Numbered from the stretch's first letter, positions 1 to 8,560 are shown. The stretch: 64,000 nucleotides of DNA from Herbiconiux aconitum (GCF_024979235.1 NZ_JANLCM010000001.1:1364001-1428000); one strand, 5' to 3'. Notes: generated by a model not told the origin, from the letters alone. Numbers and translations are program-made.

Positions 1-213
1 TACAGCGGCCGGCGCGTCCATATTCGCGTCCCGAATGACGTCGACGCTTCCCTCCGCGATGAAGATCATGTCCGGATCGCTGTCGCCGACCGTGAAGAAC
101 ACTTCGCCTGTCTCGAAAAGCTCGGTTGAGCCGAACTGCGATACCCGAGACCACTGTTCCGAACTCAGAACGGGGTTTGCCTCGGATGGTAGGGGTGGGG
201 TCTGGCCAGTCAT
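1..213 (-). CDS. Cyclic-nucleotide-binding-domain protein, N-terminal part (runs off window)
   Basis: Only the first 71 codons are inside the window; the gene continues beyond base 1. The reading starts at ATG (213-211) and gives an N-terminus with a FETGEVFFTVGDSDPDMIFI stretch followed by EGSVDVIRD. This is the beta-roll start of a CRP/FNR-type cyclic-nucleotide-binding fold. A similar start is known in actinobacterial proteins that fuse this fold to a thioredoxin-reductase-like flavoprotein, but the rest is not visible, so a kinase, transporter or regulator partner is equally possible. It is divergent from the TetR gene at 308, with about 95 bp between them. Confidence 0.6.
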   Translation of the reverse strand, partial: MTGQTPPLPSEANPVLSSEQWSRVSQFGSTELFETGEVFFTVGDSDPDMIFIAEGSVDVIRDANMDAPAAV

Positions 214-270
214 GCTCTGAACATATACGTAGGCGTTTCGATTGTGTAGGTGGCGAAGCATAGTCGATTA

Positions 271-303
271 TTGTCCAGTTGGGCAAGAATTCAGGTATTC
301 TTG
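271..303. promoter_or_regulatory. Candidate TetR operator upstream of the TetR gene
   Basis: Two overlapping symmetric elements lie just before the TetR start. TTGTC-N6-GGCAA (271-286) matches the TTGAC-N6-GACAA sites before the three MFS genes. A second inverted repeat, CAAGAAT-N6-ATTCTTG (284-303), ends five bases before the ATG. Their position suggests autoregulation; this is inference from sequence. Confidence 0.5.
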
Positions 304-307
304 AATC

Positions 308-934
308 ATGGCCAGACCTCGCAAATTTCAAGAAGCCGACGTGATCCGCAGCGCCACGCAAGTATTTGCGACGAAGGGTTACTCGGGAACGACAATGGAT
401 GACCTCGCGGCAGCCACCGGTCTCGGTAAGCAGAGCATCTACAATTCCTTCGGTGGCAAGCTCGAACTCTTCTTGCGTGCTTACGAGAGCGATGCTGCTG
501 AGACTGTGATGTCGGTGGATGTCGCGCTCGATGACAGTGACGGCTCGCCCCTGCAGAAGATTTACGCCCATCTCATCCGGAGTGCGCTGCGGGCCGCCGA
601 GGGGAGCCGGGACTCGCTGTTCAACAAGGGAACCACCGAGCTCTCGGACCAGTACACCGAGGTTGCCGGGGCTGCGCTGAAGACGTTCGAAGAAATTGAA
701 CAGGTCTACAAAGAATGCCTGCAAGATGCTCAGGATCAGGGCGAGCTGCAGAGTGATGCGAACGTGGCCGACCTGGCGGCATTCTTTCTGGCGTTCTTCC
801 GGGGCATCGAAGCTTTAGGCGCGGCAGGCGTCAAGCGCGAGACGCTCATGTCGTCGGCGCTGACGGCTCTGAGCTTCCTGCCGCTCACGGAGCTCGGGCG
901 CACGGTCGCGCTGGGTGAAGCGGGGCCCGCCTAG
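308..934 (+). CDS. TetR/AcrR family transcriptional regulator
   Basis: A 208-residue protein with an N-terminal TetR helix-turn-helix at about residues 8-55 (VFATKGYSGTTMDDLAAATG then KQSIYNSFGGK). The C-terminal ligand-binding half is helical and of usual length for the AcrR/YcdC-like branch. The gene lies directly before an MFS exporter gene (106 bp gap). An operator-like sequence overlapping its promoter recurs before the exporter units at 1041, 2447 and 7294. The likely role is a repressor released by a toxic small molecule, controlling efflux and detoxification; the ligand cannot be told from sequence. The start is the only ATG that gives the canonical TetR N-terminus. Confidence 0.9.
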   Translation: MARPRKFQEADVIRSATQVFATKGYSGTTMDDLAAATGLGKQSIYNSFGGKLELFLRAYESDAAETVMSVDVALDDSDGSPLQKIYAHLIRSALRAAEGSRDSLFNKGTTELSDQYTEVAGAALKTFEEIEQVYKECLQDAQDQGELQSDANVADLAAFFLAFFRGIEALGAAGVKRETLMSSALTALSFLPLTELGRTVALGEAGPA

Positions 935-1005
935 AGGCTGCCGACCGTCGTTTTCCGCCTGCGGCGAAATTCTGGACGAAACGGTCAAATAGGACCTTCT
1001 GATAT

Positions 1006-1021
1006 TTGACTAAATAGACAA
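1006..1021. promoter_or_regulatory. Candidate TetR operator before MFS gene 1
   Basis: TTGAC-N6-GACAA, 19 bp before the ATG at 1041. The left arm is also part of a wider inverted repeat, GTCAAAT (984-990) with ATTTGAC (1004-1010). The same pattern followed by NAAC recurs at 2364 and 7199. Confidence 0.5.
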
Positions 1022-1040
1022 GAACACTAATGATGTTCGC

Positions 1041-2288
1041 ATGTCTTCTACCGAAACAACCATCTCGCGACTTCCCCACTCGAACGCGCGGGGCTGGGCC
1101 GGCGTTATCGCTATAGGCATCGGCTCTTTCGCTCTGTCTGTCACTGAACTCCTCCCGGTCGGTCTTCTGCGGCCCATCGCTTCCGATCTCGATGTCACCG
1201 AAGGCGTCGCCGGGTTGATGGTCGGGGTTCCTGCCGTCGTCGCCGCGCTCAGCGCCCTTGCCTTCGTCGTGCTCGCCGGCAAGTCCGACCGACGAAAGCT
1301 CCTGATCGCCGGGAGTGCACTCCTGCTCTTCTCTGACGTTCTCGCGCTCATCGCTCCCAACTTCCTGGTGATGATCGTCGCGCGTGCGCTTCTCGGCATC
1401 GCCCTGGGAAGCTTCTGGGCGATCGCCGGAAGCCTCGGAGCCAAGCTCGTGCATGAACGGTTCATCGGGCCCGCGACATCGATCATCTTCGCCGGCCTGT
1501 CGATCGCCGCGGTGGTCTCCGTGCCGTTCGGATCGTTCATCGCCACGGTCGCCGGCTGGCGCGAAGCGTTCCTGATCGCCACCATCCTCGGCGCGGTCGT
1601 GGTGGCACTGCAGCTGGCCGTCGTGCCGAAGATCATCATGGATCAAGCGCCGTCGCTCCGTGCGCTCCCGACGTTACTCCGGCGTCCGAGCGTCGTCGTG
1701 CTTCTCGCCACCGTCGCCCTGGTGTTCGTCGGTCAGTACGTCTCCTACACCTACATCACCCCCTATCTCGGCGTGACTCTGGGCATTGACGGGGGCGTGA
1801 TCAGCGTGCTCCTGCTCGCCTTCGGGATCGGCGGCATCATCGGCAACTTCGTCGGCGGGGCGCTGGCGGCAAAGCGGCTGAAGCCCATGCTCGTGACGTT
1901 CCTCGTGCTCATGACCGTCGGCATCATCGCGTCACAGGTGTTCACCGGCTCTCTCGTGGGCCCCCTGATCGTGCTGGTGGTGTGGGGCCTGGGCTTCGGA
2001 GCTGCGCCCGCGTCGCTTCAGGTCTGGGTCTTCACGATCGCCGGCGACCATGCCGAGGCCGGCACCGCGCTCCTCATCTCCGTGCTCAACGTCGCCATCG
2101 CGGTGGGCACATCCGTCGGAGGAGTGATCGTCGATTCGGCGGGCGTGCCTGCAGCCTTCTGGGTTGGTGGCGCTCTGCTCCTGCTTGCTCTCGTCAACGT
2201 GTCGATCTTCGCCCTGCGAGCTCCTCGCCGAAATGTTCCCCTCGAGCCCAGCGATGAGTCGGCCGAGGTCGAGACCGTGGCCACCTGA
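1041..2288 (+). CDS. MFS transporter, DHA1-like 12-TM exporter (copy 1)
   Basis: A 415-residue integral membrane protein with twelve predicted hydrophobic segments. The loop between helices 2 and 3 carries a typical MFS signature (GKSDRRKLL), and helix 4 contains VARALLGIALGSFWAI. The overall pattern resembles the sugar/purine/arabinose efflux branch of DHA1 (AraJ, NepI, YdhP types). It probably exports a drug or metabolite by proton antiport; the substrate is unknown. No Shine-Dalgarno sequence is evident before the ATG, so the mRNA may be leaderless or have a short leader. A close paralogue of identical length, differing at only about one residue in ten by eye, lies at 7294-8541. The TetR operator-like site at 1006-1021 suggests control by the upstream regulator. 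Confidence 0.9.
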   Translation: MSSTETTISRLPHSNARGWAGVIAIGIGSFALSVTELLPVGLLRPIASDLDVTEGVAGLMVGVPAVVAALSALAFVVLAGKSDRRKLLIAGSALLLFSDVLALIAPNFLVMIVARALLGIALGSFWAIAGSLGAKLVHERFIGPATSIIFAGLSIAAVVSVPFGSFIATVAGWREAFLIATILGAVVVALQLAVVPKIIMDQAPSLRALPTLLRRPSVVVLLATVALVFVGQYVSYTYITPYLGVTLGIDGGVISVLLLAFGIGGIIGNFVGGALAAKRLKPMLVTFLVLMTVGIIASQVFTGSLVGPLIVLVVWGLGFGAAPASLQVWVFTIAGDHAEAGTALLISVLNVAIAVGTSVGGVIVDSAGVPAAFWVGGALLLLALVNVSIFALRAPRRNVPLEPSDESAEVETVAT

Positions 2289-2318
2289 CCCGGTACACCC
2301 GAACCGTCGGAGCGCACC

Positions 2319-2446
2319 CGGGAATAAAGGCCCGGCGATGGCGTTCTACCCCCCGAAGCATTCTTGACTAAAACGACAAAAACGTGTCGGGGTCATCCCT
2401 GGGCCGAGATCCAAACTGCTTCGCAGACTCATTAAGGCAGGACAGC
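2319..2446 (+). repeat. Leader region duplicated at 7149-7293
   Basis: The 5' leader of the double-MFS gene shares ordered blocks with the leader of MFS copy 3: GGGAATAAAG, GTTCTAC, CGAAGC-N-TTCTTGACTA, GCTTCGCAGACTC and CTCATTAAGGCAGGAC, in the same order and ending just before each ATG. This indicates segmental duplication rather than chance. Confidence 0.7.
2364..2379. promoter_or_regulatory. Candidate TetR operator before the double-MFS gene
   Basis: TTGAC-N6-GACAA followed by AAAC, matching the sites at 1006 and 7199. It lies 67 bp before the ATG at 2447. TTGACT also resembles a -35 box, but no good -10 box is found 16-18 bp downstream. Confidence 0.5.
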
Positions 2447-5113
2447 ATGGTAACGAAAGACGTCGCTTCGAGCGGCATCAGCTCTCGTCCAGCGGGGGAG
2501 AAGCGGGCGATCGTCGAAAGAGGTTCCCTCGGTCATCGGCGCATGTTGCCGATGGCGGCGGCTTTCGTCGGTATTTCGGTAGCGCTGGTCGCAGTTCTCA
2601 CTGCCGCCGGCGCCCCGACCCCGCTTCTGCCGATCTATCAACAGGAGTGGGCGCTTCCGCCGGGCCTGCTCACTCTCACTTTCGGCATTTACGCGTTGTC
2701 TTTGCTCGTGAGCCTTTTGGTGGTGGGGTCGCTCTCCGATCATGTCGGGCGGCGGCCACTGATGATCGGCGCTCTGGCCCTAGAGCTCGCAGCCATGCTG
2801 ATCCTGCTCGTCGCTCCCTCGATTGGAGTGCTGATCGTCGCGCGAGTCATTCAAGGGATAGCAACCGGAGCGGCTTCGAGCGCACTCAGCGCCGCCATCG
2901 TCGAACTGGCGCCGGAGCGCTACAAGCGGATCGGCGGCCTGATGAGCGGCTTGGCGCCACTGGCCGGGCTGGGCCTCGGGGCGCTGTTCGCGGGCCTCGT
3001 GGGCCACGCGGTCGGCAACGCTCCGGCCGTGGTCTGGGCGGTTCTCGCAATCGTGATGGCGCTCGCCCTCGTCATCGCCTTCTTCACCCCCGAGACCGCG
3101 CCACGCAAGGCCGGGGCTCTACGCTCGCTCGTTCCCCGGGTCTCGTTGCCGCGGAACGTCAGAGGATTGTTCGCGTCAACGGTGCCGGGCACGATCGGTG
3201 CTTTCATGACGATGGCTTTGTACCTCGGCGTCACGCCGGTGCTGTTGGTGAGCGTCTTCGAAGTCTCGACCCCTCTCGTCGGAGCGTTGATCGCCTTCGT
3301 CGCGTTCTGGGCGGGCGCGCTGGTCACCGTTCTCAGCGGGCGAATGAAGCCAAGGTCGCTTCGATTGCTTGGTGCCACGAGTCTGCTTGCAAGTGCACTC
3401 TTGTTCATTGGAAGCGTCGATGGGCACCTACTCGGCCTTCTGTGGATCGCCGCGCTGCTGGGCGGCGCGGGCATCGGCGCAGGATTCTCCGGAACCGCCC
3501 GCGGTCTGATCCCGGAGGTTCAGCCGCATCAGAGGGCTGCCGTGTTCTCCGCCATCTACCTCGTCGCCTACCTGACGATGGGCATCTCGTCCATCGCTGC
3601 AGGATTGATCGTCGGTGTCGTCGGCGCCGTCCCGATGGCCACCGGATTCGGACTCGTACTCGTTGCGGCGTCGTTGACCGGCATCATCGTCACGGTGGCG
3701 CGAGCTTCCGGTCGAAAAGGTCTGCGCACGCATCGGACGGCCGCCACCATGCCCCAGTCAAGCGACATCGGGGGCCCGCCACGTTCCCGCCTGGTGCTCC
3801 CGGCGATCCTGCTTGCCGTCCTCGTGATGCCGATCAGTATCTCCGGCACCGGAATCGCGTTGCCCGCTATCGCCGCAGACCTCGGCACCAATTCTGTCGG
3901 TCTGCAGTGGGTGGTGAATGGGTTCAACGCTTCGTTCGCGATCTTCACGCTCGTCTGGGGGATCGCATCCGACCGAATCGGCTACCGCACGACCTTCGCA
4001 CTGGGGACTGTGCTCACCGCAAGCGCCTCCATCATCAGCGCAATCGCACCCAACCTTCTGGTTCTGGACATCGGACGAGTCATAGGCGGAGTCGGGGGCG
4101 CCGCCGTCTTCACTGGAGCGACCGCCTTGCTCTCCAACGTCTTCGAAGGCAAAGCACGAGGACGGGCGTTCGCACTGCTTGGCACGACCGTGGGACTCGG
4201 TGTCGCACTGGGCCCGACGATCGCCGGTGCCCTGGTTGGCTTGGTCGGATGGAGCGGGATATACGTCACCTTCGGGATCATCTCGGCTCTCGCTCTGGTG
4301 GGTAGCGCCGCCATTCCCGCGCTGCCTTCCGCCCGCTCCGGTCATACCAAACTCTTCGATCTGGCACTGCTGAGAAACAAGCGATTCCTGTCTTACGCCC
4401 TCGTTCCAGTAGCCGCCGGCATCGGTTTCGTGACCCTGGCCAGCTACCTCCCTGTCGCGCTCAGCGCCGTTGGTGGTCTGAACGCGTCCCAATCCGGGCT
4501 GTTCATGCTCTGGATGACCGCGCCGGTTCTGGTCACGCCCCTTCTCGGCGCGAAGCTTGCAGCCAGCCTCAGAGGCTTCAGCTCGATGTCGATCATTTAC
4601 ATCTCTTTGATTGCGCTCGTCCTTGGCGACATCGGGTTGGTGCTCCTTTCGCCCGACCTTCCGCTGAGTCTCATGGCTATCCCGATGCTGCTCCTCGGAG
4701 TCGGGTTCGGGCTGCCGCTCGGCCTCATCGATTCCGAAGCATTGGCTTCGGTGCCCTCGCACAGCACCGGCACCGCTGCCGGCATCGTCAATTTCCTCCG
4801 GCTCGGCACCGAAGCGGTCTTCGTCGGCGCTTACGCCGCCGTCGTCAGCGCTCTCATCCTCGTTCAGGTCGGCAACCCCGCGGTCGCCGAGCACACCGCG
4901 GCCGGGCAGTCAGGCAACGCGACGGCTTATGCCGAGTCGGTGCACTGGGTCGGCTTCGGTCTGGCCGCACTCGTGGTCGCGATCGGTGTCGCCATAGCGG
5001 CGCTGCACTCGGCCTCGCGCAAGCAGTCCGGCCTGACCCAGGCCGAAGAAGACGCGCAGGCGCACGACGTCGACCAACTCGCACAGGAACTGAAGATCGA
5101 CCCCCTGGCGTAA
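2447..5113 (+). CDS. Double MFS transporter: DHA1-like module fused to DHA2-like module
   Basis: An 888-residue membrane protein made of two complete MFS units in one frame. The first (about residues 33-425) has DHA1-type features: GSLSDHVGRRPLM in loop 2-3 and VARVIQGIATGAASSALSAA in helix 4. A hydrophilic linker follows (about 426-445). The second unit (about 446-860) is EmrB/QacA-like, with LQWVVNGFNASFAIFTLVWG, GIASDRIGYRTT and GRVIGGVGGAAVFTGATALL. Single MFS proteins are usually 400-500 residues, so this is about twice the normal length. The frame is open upstream to 2384, but ATG 2447 is preceded by a good ribosome-binding sequence (AAGGCAGGAC, 2434-2443) that also precedes the 7294 gene. 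It is followed at short distance by an SDR gene and probably heads a unit running to 7125. Confidence 0.85.
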   Translation: MVTKDVASSGISSRPAGEKRAIVERGSLGHRRMLPMAAAFVGISVALVAVLTAAGAPTPLLPIYQQEWALPPGLLTLTFGIYALSLLVSLLVVGSLSDHVGRRPLMIGALALELAAMLILLVAPSIGVLIVARVIQGIATGAASSALSAAIVELAPERYKRIGGLMSGLAPLAGLGLGALFAGLVGHAVGNAPAVVWAVLAIVMALALVIAFFTPETAPRKAGALRSLVPRVSLPRNVRGLFASTVPGTIGAFMTMALYLGVTPVLLVSVFEVSTPLVGALIAFVAFWAGALVTVLSGRMKPRSLRLLGATSLLASALLFIGSVDGHLLGLLWIAALLGGAGIGAGFSGTARGLIPEVQPHQRAAVFSAIYLVAYLTMGISSIAAGLIVGVVGAVPMATGFGLVLVAASLTGIIVTVARASGRKGLRTHRTAATMPQSSDIGGPPRSRLVLPAILLAVLVMPISISGTGIALPAIAADLGTNSVGLQWVVNGFNASFAIFTLVWGIASDRIGYRTTFALGTVLTASASIISAIAPNLLVLDIGRVIGGVGGAAVFTGATALLSNVFEGKARGRAFALLGTTVGLGVALGPTIAGALVGLVGWSGIYVTFGIISALALVGSAAIPALPSARSGHTKLFDLALLRNKRFLSYALVPVAAGIGFVTLASYLPVALSAVGGLNASQSGLFMLWMTAPVLVTPLLGAKLAASLRGFSSMSIIYISLIALVLGDIGLVLLSPDLPLSLMAIPMLLLGVGFGLPLGLIDSEALASVPSHSTGTAAGIVNFLRLGTEAVFVGAYAAVVSALILVQVGNPAVAEHTAAGQSGNATAYAESVHWVGFGLAALVVAIGVAIAALHSASRKQSGLTQAEEDAQAHDVDQLAQELKIDPLA

Positions 5114-5148
5114 CCGCATCACCACCAATCGAAATGGAGGAGTTGTTC

Positions 5149-5886
5149 ATGGAACTGCACAACAAAGTCGCGCTCGTCACCGGCGCTGGATCAACGGGCG
5201 GAATCGGCGCCGCGGTGGCCACCCGCTTCGCGGCTGAAGGCGCCGAAATCATCATCAGCGGCCGGAACGCCCGCCGGGCAGAAGACGTGCTGTCCGCCGT
5301 CAGATCCGCCGGGGCAACGGCACGATTCGTGCAGGCCGAGCTCACCGAACCTGATGAGATCGCCAACTTGGCTCTACGCGCCGGCCCGGTCGACATCCTC
5401 GTCAACAACGCCGGGTTCCTCAAGGTCGGCGCGTTGAGCGGATTCTCGATGGCCGACTTCGATGCCACATTCGACATCAACGTGCGGGCTAACGCGCTGC
5501 TGACGAGTCGGATCGCGCCACAGATGCTCGCGCGCGGCGCGGGAAGCATCATCAACATCTCCTCGGTGGCCGCGCGAAGAGCGCGCCCGGGGATGGCGAT
5601 CTATGGCGCCTCCAAGAGCGCCGTCGAGGCTCTCACCCGTTCTTACGCAGCGGAGTTCGCATCTGGTGGAGTGCGGGTCAACGCCATCGCACCAGGAACG
5701 GTGTCCAGCGACTTCGTGCTGGGCCTCTTGGGTGTGCCCGCAGATGCTCCCAGGACGGGCGTCCCACTCAACAGAATCGGCACTCCTCACGAGATCGCCG
5801 AAGCGGCCCTTTTTCTCGCATCAGATCGATCCCAGTTCGTCACCGGCACCGTTCTCGCGGTCGACGGGGGCAGCACCGCGCTGTGA
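5149..5886 (+). CDS. SDR family oxidoreductase
   Basis: A 245-residue classical short-chain dehydrogenase/reductase. It has an N-terminal nucleotide-binding loop (VTGAGSTGGIGAAVA), then SGRNARR, which favours NADP(H), the structural NNAG, a catalytic Ser in INISSVAA, and YGASK as the YxxxK catalytic pair. The C-terminus ends in the usual VDGG motif. ATG 5149 is chosen over ATG 5134 because GGAGG lies at the right distance before it. It follows the double MFS gene by 35 bp. It probably reduces or oxidises the small molecule handled by this efflux/detoxification unit; the substrate is unknown. Confidence 0.88.
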   Translation: MELHNKVALVTGAGSTGGIGAAVATRFAAEGAEIIISGRNARRAEDVLSAVRSAGATARFVQAELTEPDEIANLALRAGPVDILVNNAGFLKVGALSGFSMADFDATFDINVRANALLTSRIAPQMLARGAGSIINISSVAARRARPGMAIYGASKSAVEALTRSYAAEFASGGVRVNAIAPGTVSSDFVLGLLGVPADAPRTGVPLNRIGTPHEIAEAALFLASDRSQFVTGTVLAVDGGSTAL

Positions 5887-5990
5887 CGAGCCCTGAAAGC
5901 TCCCCCCAAGAATTCCTCGCCAGATCGGCAGGAAAACGAAGCGGCTGAACTCGTATTCGAGGTTCGGCCGCAGTTAGGAGACGGCAGAAC

Positions 5991-6308
5991 ATGCCCGACA
6001 TGAACGGCCCCACATACGTCATTCTCACGCAGCTCCCTGGCCCTTCCTGGGTGGAGGGAACGGACTACAACGACCAGCCTGATTTCTGGACGCACGTGCA
6101 CTACATGGAGGAGATCTTCGCCACCGGCAATGTCGTTCTCAGCGGCCCATTCATGCACGCAATCGGCGGCCGTGTCGCCGACGGAGGCATGACCGTGCTC
6201 AAGAACGTGACGGTCGAAGAGGCGCAGGCAATCGCATCGGCAGACCCCACCGACGGCGGAATGATCAACACCTCCGTCCAGCCATGGTGGATCCCGTTCC
6301 ACGAATGA
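5991..6308 (+). CDS. YciI family protein
   Basis: A 105-residue protein with the pattern of the YCII-related ferredoxin-like fold: a start YVILTQLPGPSW, a central HVHYMEEIFATGNVVLSGPF and a C-terminal helix rich in AQAIASADP. The family includes small dimeric enzymes and domains with a His/Asp pair; a specific reaction cannot be assigned. TAGGAG sits about ten bases before the ATG. It lies between two SDR genes in the same direction, so it is probably part of the same transcription unit. Confidence 0.75.
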   Translation: MPDMNGPTYVILTQLPGPSWVEGTDYNDQPDFWTHVHYMEEIFATGNVVLSGPFMHAIGGRVADGGMTVLKNVTVEEAQAIASADPTDGGMINTSVQPWWIPFHE

Positions 6309-6375
6309 TTCAGCAGTACCTGGCGGCGTTGCGGTCCGCAAAGCCCGAAACCACATCTGAAAGAAGGACTTCTTC

Positions 6376-7125
6376 ATGACTAACTCATTGCAGGGCCAAA
6401 CGGCCCTCGTCACCGGATCCACCAGCGGCATCGGCCGGGCCATCGCGCTTCGCCTCGCCGGCCTGGGCGCGCACGTGATCGTCTCCGGTCGAGATGATGC
6501 ACGAGGCGGTGACGTCGTCGAGCGGATTCGCGCGGAGGGCGGGTCGGCTGACTTCGTTCACGCAGATCTCTCGACCGGCGCAGGTGCGGCGCGGCTCGCC
6601 GACGCCGCGGCAGCCGTCACCGGTCAGATCGACATCCTGGTGAACAATGCCGGGGTGTTTCCCTTTGCGTCCACAGCTGACACCACGGAGGACATCGTTG
6701 ATCAGGTGCTGGCGGTGAACATCAAGGCGCCGCTCCTACTGACCAGTGCACTCATCCCCACCATGGCCGCCAGAGGAACCGGGTCGGTCGTCAATGTGGG
6801 TTCGGTGGCCGGCTCGATGGCACTCACCGGAGCCACCGCGTACTCGGCCTCCAAAGCCGCGATTCATCAGCTGACTCGCGTGTGGGTAGCCGAATACGCC
6901 ACCTCGGGGGTGCGATTCAACACGGTGGCGCCGGGATACACCGAAACGGAAGGATCTCAGGCAAATACCGATGAGGCGCTCCGTGCGGCACTCGTGTCCC
7001 TGACCCCGGCCGGACGTGGAGGTAGGCCTGACGAGATCGCGGACGCAGTCGCCTTCCTGGTCGGCGACGACGCGCGATACATCCATGGAGCGCTCCTCAC
7101 AGTGGACGGTGGAAGCGGAGTCTGA
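6376..7125 (+). CDS. SDR family oxidoreductase
   Basis: A 249-residue classical SDR, similar in layout to but distinct from the one at 5149. It has VTGSTSGIGRAIA, SGRDDARG, NNAGVF, a catalytic Ser in VNVGSVAGS, YSASK as the YxxxK pair, and a VDGGSGV end. An AAGAAGGAC ribosome-binding sequence lies before the ATG. It is the last gene of the run begun by the double MFS gene. It is probably an NADP(H)-dependent carbonyl reductase or alcohol dehydrogenase in the same stress response. Confidence 0.88.
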   Translation: MTNSLQGQTALVTGSTSGIGRAIALRLAGLGAHVIVSGRDDARGGDVVERIRAEGGSADFVHADLSTGAGAARLADAAAAVTGQIDILVNNAGVFPFASTADTTEDIVDQVLAVNIKAPLLLTSALIPTMAARGTGSVVNVGSVAGSMALTGATAYSASKAAIHQLTRVWVAEYATSGVRFNTVAPGYTETEGSQANTDEALRAALVSLTPAGRGGRPDEIADAVAFLVGDDARYIHGALLTVDGGSGV

Positions 7126-7148
7126 GCGCGCCGGGAGGCCGCGAGACC

Positions 7149-7293
7149 AGGGGTGGGAATAAAGACACGGTGCCGATGTTCTACAGCTCGAAGCGTTCTT
7201 GACTATGGCGACAATAACAGGACGCACCCGCCCCGGAGCCGGAGTCGAGGGCGCTTCGCAGACTCTCACCAACTCTCATTAAGGCAGGACTGC
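7149..7293 (+). repeat. Leader region duplicated from 2319-2446
   Basis: Second copy of the leader described at 2319-2446. It keeps the operator core, the GCTTCGCAGACTC block and the AAGGCAGGAC ribosome-binding sequence, and carries a small insertion before the latter. Confidence 0.7.
7199..7214. promoter_or_regulatory. Candidate TetR operator before MFS copy 3
   Basis: TTGAC-N6-GACAA followed by TAAC, 79 bp before the ATG at 7294. It is the fourth member of the set at 271, 1006 and 2364. Confidence 0.5.
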
Positions 7294-8541
7294 ATGTCTT
7301 CTCCTGAAACAACCATCTCCCGGCTTCCCCACTCGAACGCCCGGGGGTGGGCCGGCGTGATCGCCATCGGCATCGGATCGTTCGCTCTGTCTGTCACCGA
7401 GCTTCTCCCGGTCGGTCTTCTCCAGCCCATCGCTTCCGATCTCGATGTCAGCGAAGGTGTTGCCGGGTTGATGGTCGGGGTTCCCGCCGTCGTGGCCGCG
7501 CTCAGCGCTCTTGCCTTCGTGGTGCTCGCCGGAAAATCCGACCGGCGAAAGCTCTTGATCGCCGGGAGCGCACTCTTGCTCTTCTCCGACGTTCTCGCGC
7601 TCATCGCGCCCAACTTCCTGGTGATGATCGTCGCGCGGGCGCTTCTCGGCATCGCCCTGGGAAGCTTCTGGGCCATCGCCGGAAGCCTCGGAGCCAAGCT
7701 CGTGCACGAACGGTTCATCGGGCCCGCGACGTCGATCATCTTCGCCGGACTCTCGATCGCCGCGGTGGTCTCCGTGCCGTTCGGCACCTTCATCGCCACG
7801 GTCGCCGGCTGGCGCGAAGCGTTCCTGATCGCCACCGTTCTCGGCGTCGTCGTGGTGGTGCTGCAGCTGGTGGTCGTGCCGAAGATCATCATGGATCAAG
7901 CACCCTCACTCCGCGCACTGCCGACCCTGCTCCGGCGCCCGCGGGTCGTCGTGCTCCTCGTGACGGTCGCCCTGGTGTTCGTCGGCCAGTACGTCTCCTA
8001 CACCTACATCACCCCGTATCTCGGCGGGAATCTGGGTATCGACGGCGGCACGATCAGCGCACTTCTCCTCGCCTTCGGGATCGGCGGCATCATCGGCAAC
8101 TTCGTCGGTGGGGCGCTGGCGGCGAAGCGGCTGAAGGTCATGCTCGTGACCTTCATCGTGCTCATGTTCGTCGGCATCATCGCATCACAGCTGCTCACGG
8201 GGTCGCTCGTCGGCGCGCTGATCGTGCTGGTCATCTGGGGTCTGGGCGCCGGGGCTGCGCCCGCGTCGCTCCAGGTCTGGGTCTTCACGATCGCCGGCGA
8301 CCACGCCGAGGCCGGCACGGCACTCCTCGTCTCCATGCTCAACGTGTCCATCGCCGTCGGAACGACGGTCGGAGGAGTGATCGTCGATTCGGCGGGCGTG
8401 CCCGCCGCCTTCTGGTTCGGCGGCGCTCTGCTCCTCCTCGCTCTCGTCAACGTGTCGATCTTCGCCCTGCGGTCTCCTCGCCGGAATCGCGCCGTCGAGG
8501 CCCGCGACGAGTCGGCTGAGGCGGAGACGGTCATCGCCTGA
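7294..8541 (+). CDS. MFS transporter, DHA1-like exporter (copy of the 1041 gene)
   Basis: A 415-residue, twelve-segment MFS protein that aligns without gaps with the protein encoded at 1041-2288 over its full length, differing at scattered residues. The same loop 2-3 motif (GKSDRRKLL) and helix 4 are present. ATG 7294 is chosen because the ribosome-binding sequence AAGGCAGGAC precedes it and the protein then matches its paralogue from the first residue, although the frame is open upstream to 7153. The coding part derives from copy 1, while its leader resembles that of the double MFS gene, so it has its own operator and can be expressed separately. Confidence 0.9.
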   Translation: MSSPETTISRLPHSNARGWAGVIAIGIGSFALSVTELLPVGLLQPIASDLDVSEGVAGLMVGVPAVVAALSALAFVVLAGKSDRRKLLIAGSALLLFSDVLALIAPNFLVMIVARALLGIALGSFWAIAGSLGAKLVHERFIGPATSIIFAGLSIAAVVSVPFGTFIATVAGWREAFLIATVLGVVVVVLQLVVVPKIIMDQAPSLRALPTLLRRPRVVVLLVTVALVFVGQYVSYTYITPYLGGNLGIDGGTISALLLAFGIGGIIGNFVGGALAAKRLKVMLVTFIVLMFVGIIASQLLTGSLVGALIVLVIWGLGAGAAPASLQVWVFTIAGDHAEAGTALLVSMLNVSIAVGTTVGGVIVDSAGVPAAFWFGGALLLLALVNVSIFALRSPRRNRAVEARDESAEAETVIA

Positions 8542-8560
8542 TCGAAAGCAGCACCACTCT

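Noticed and set aside
2364..2380. TTGACT as a simple -35 promoter box
   Set aside because: No acceptable -10 box follows at 16-18 bp here or at 7199, while the symmetric GACAA half is conserved at all sites, so an operator explains it better.
3758..4894. Long open frame on the - strand opposite the double MFS gene
   Set aside because: Its product is Glu/Asp/Arg/Gly-rich with no domain, as expected from the complement of a GC-rich coding sequence; the + strand frame has clear MFS motifs.
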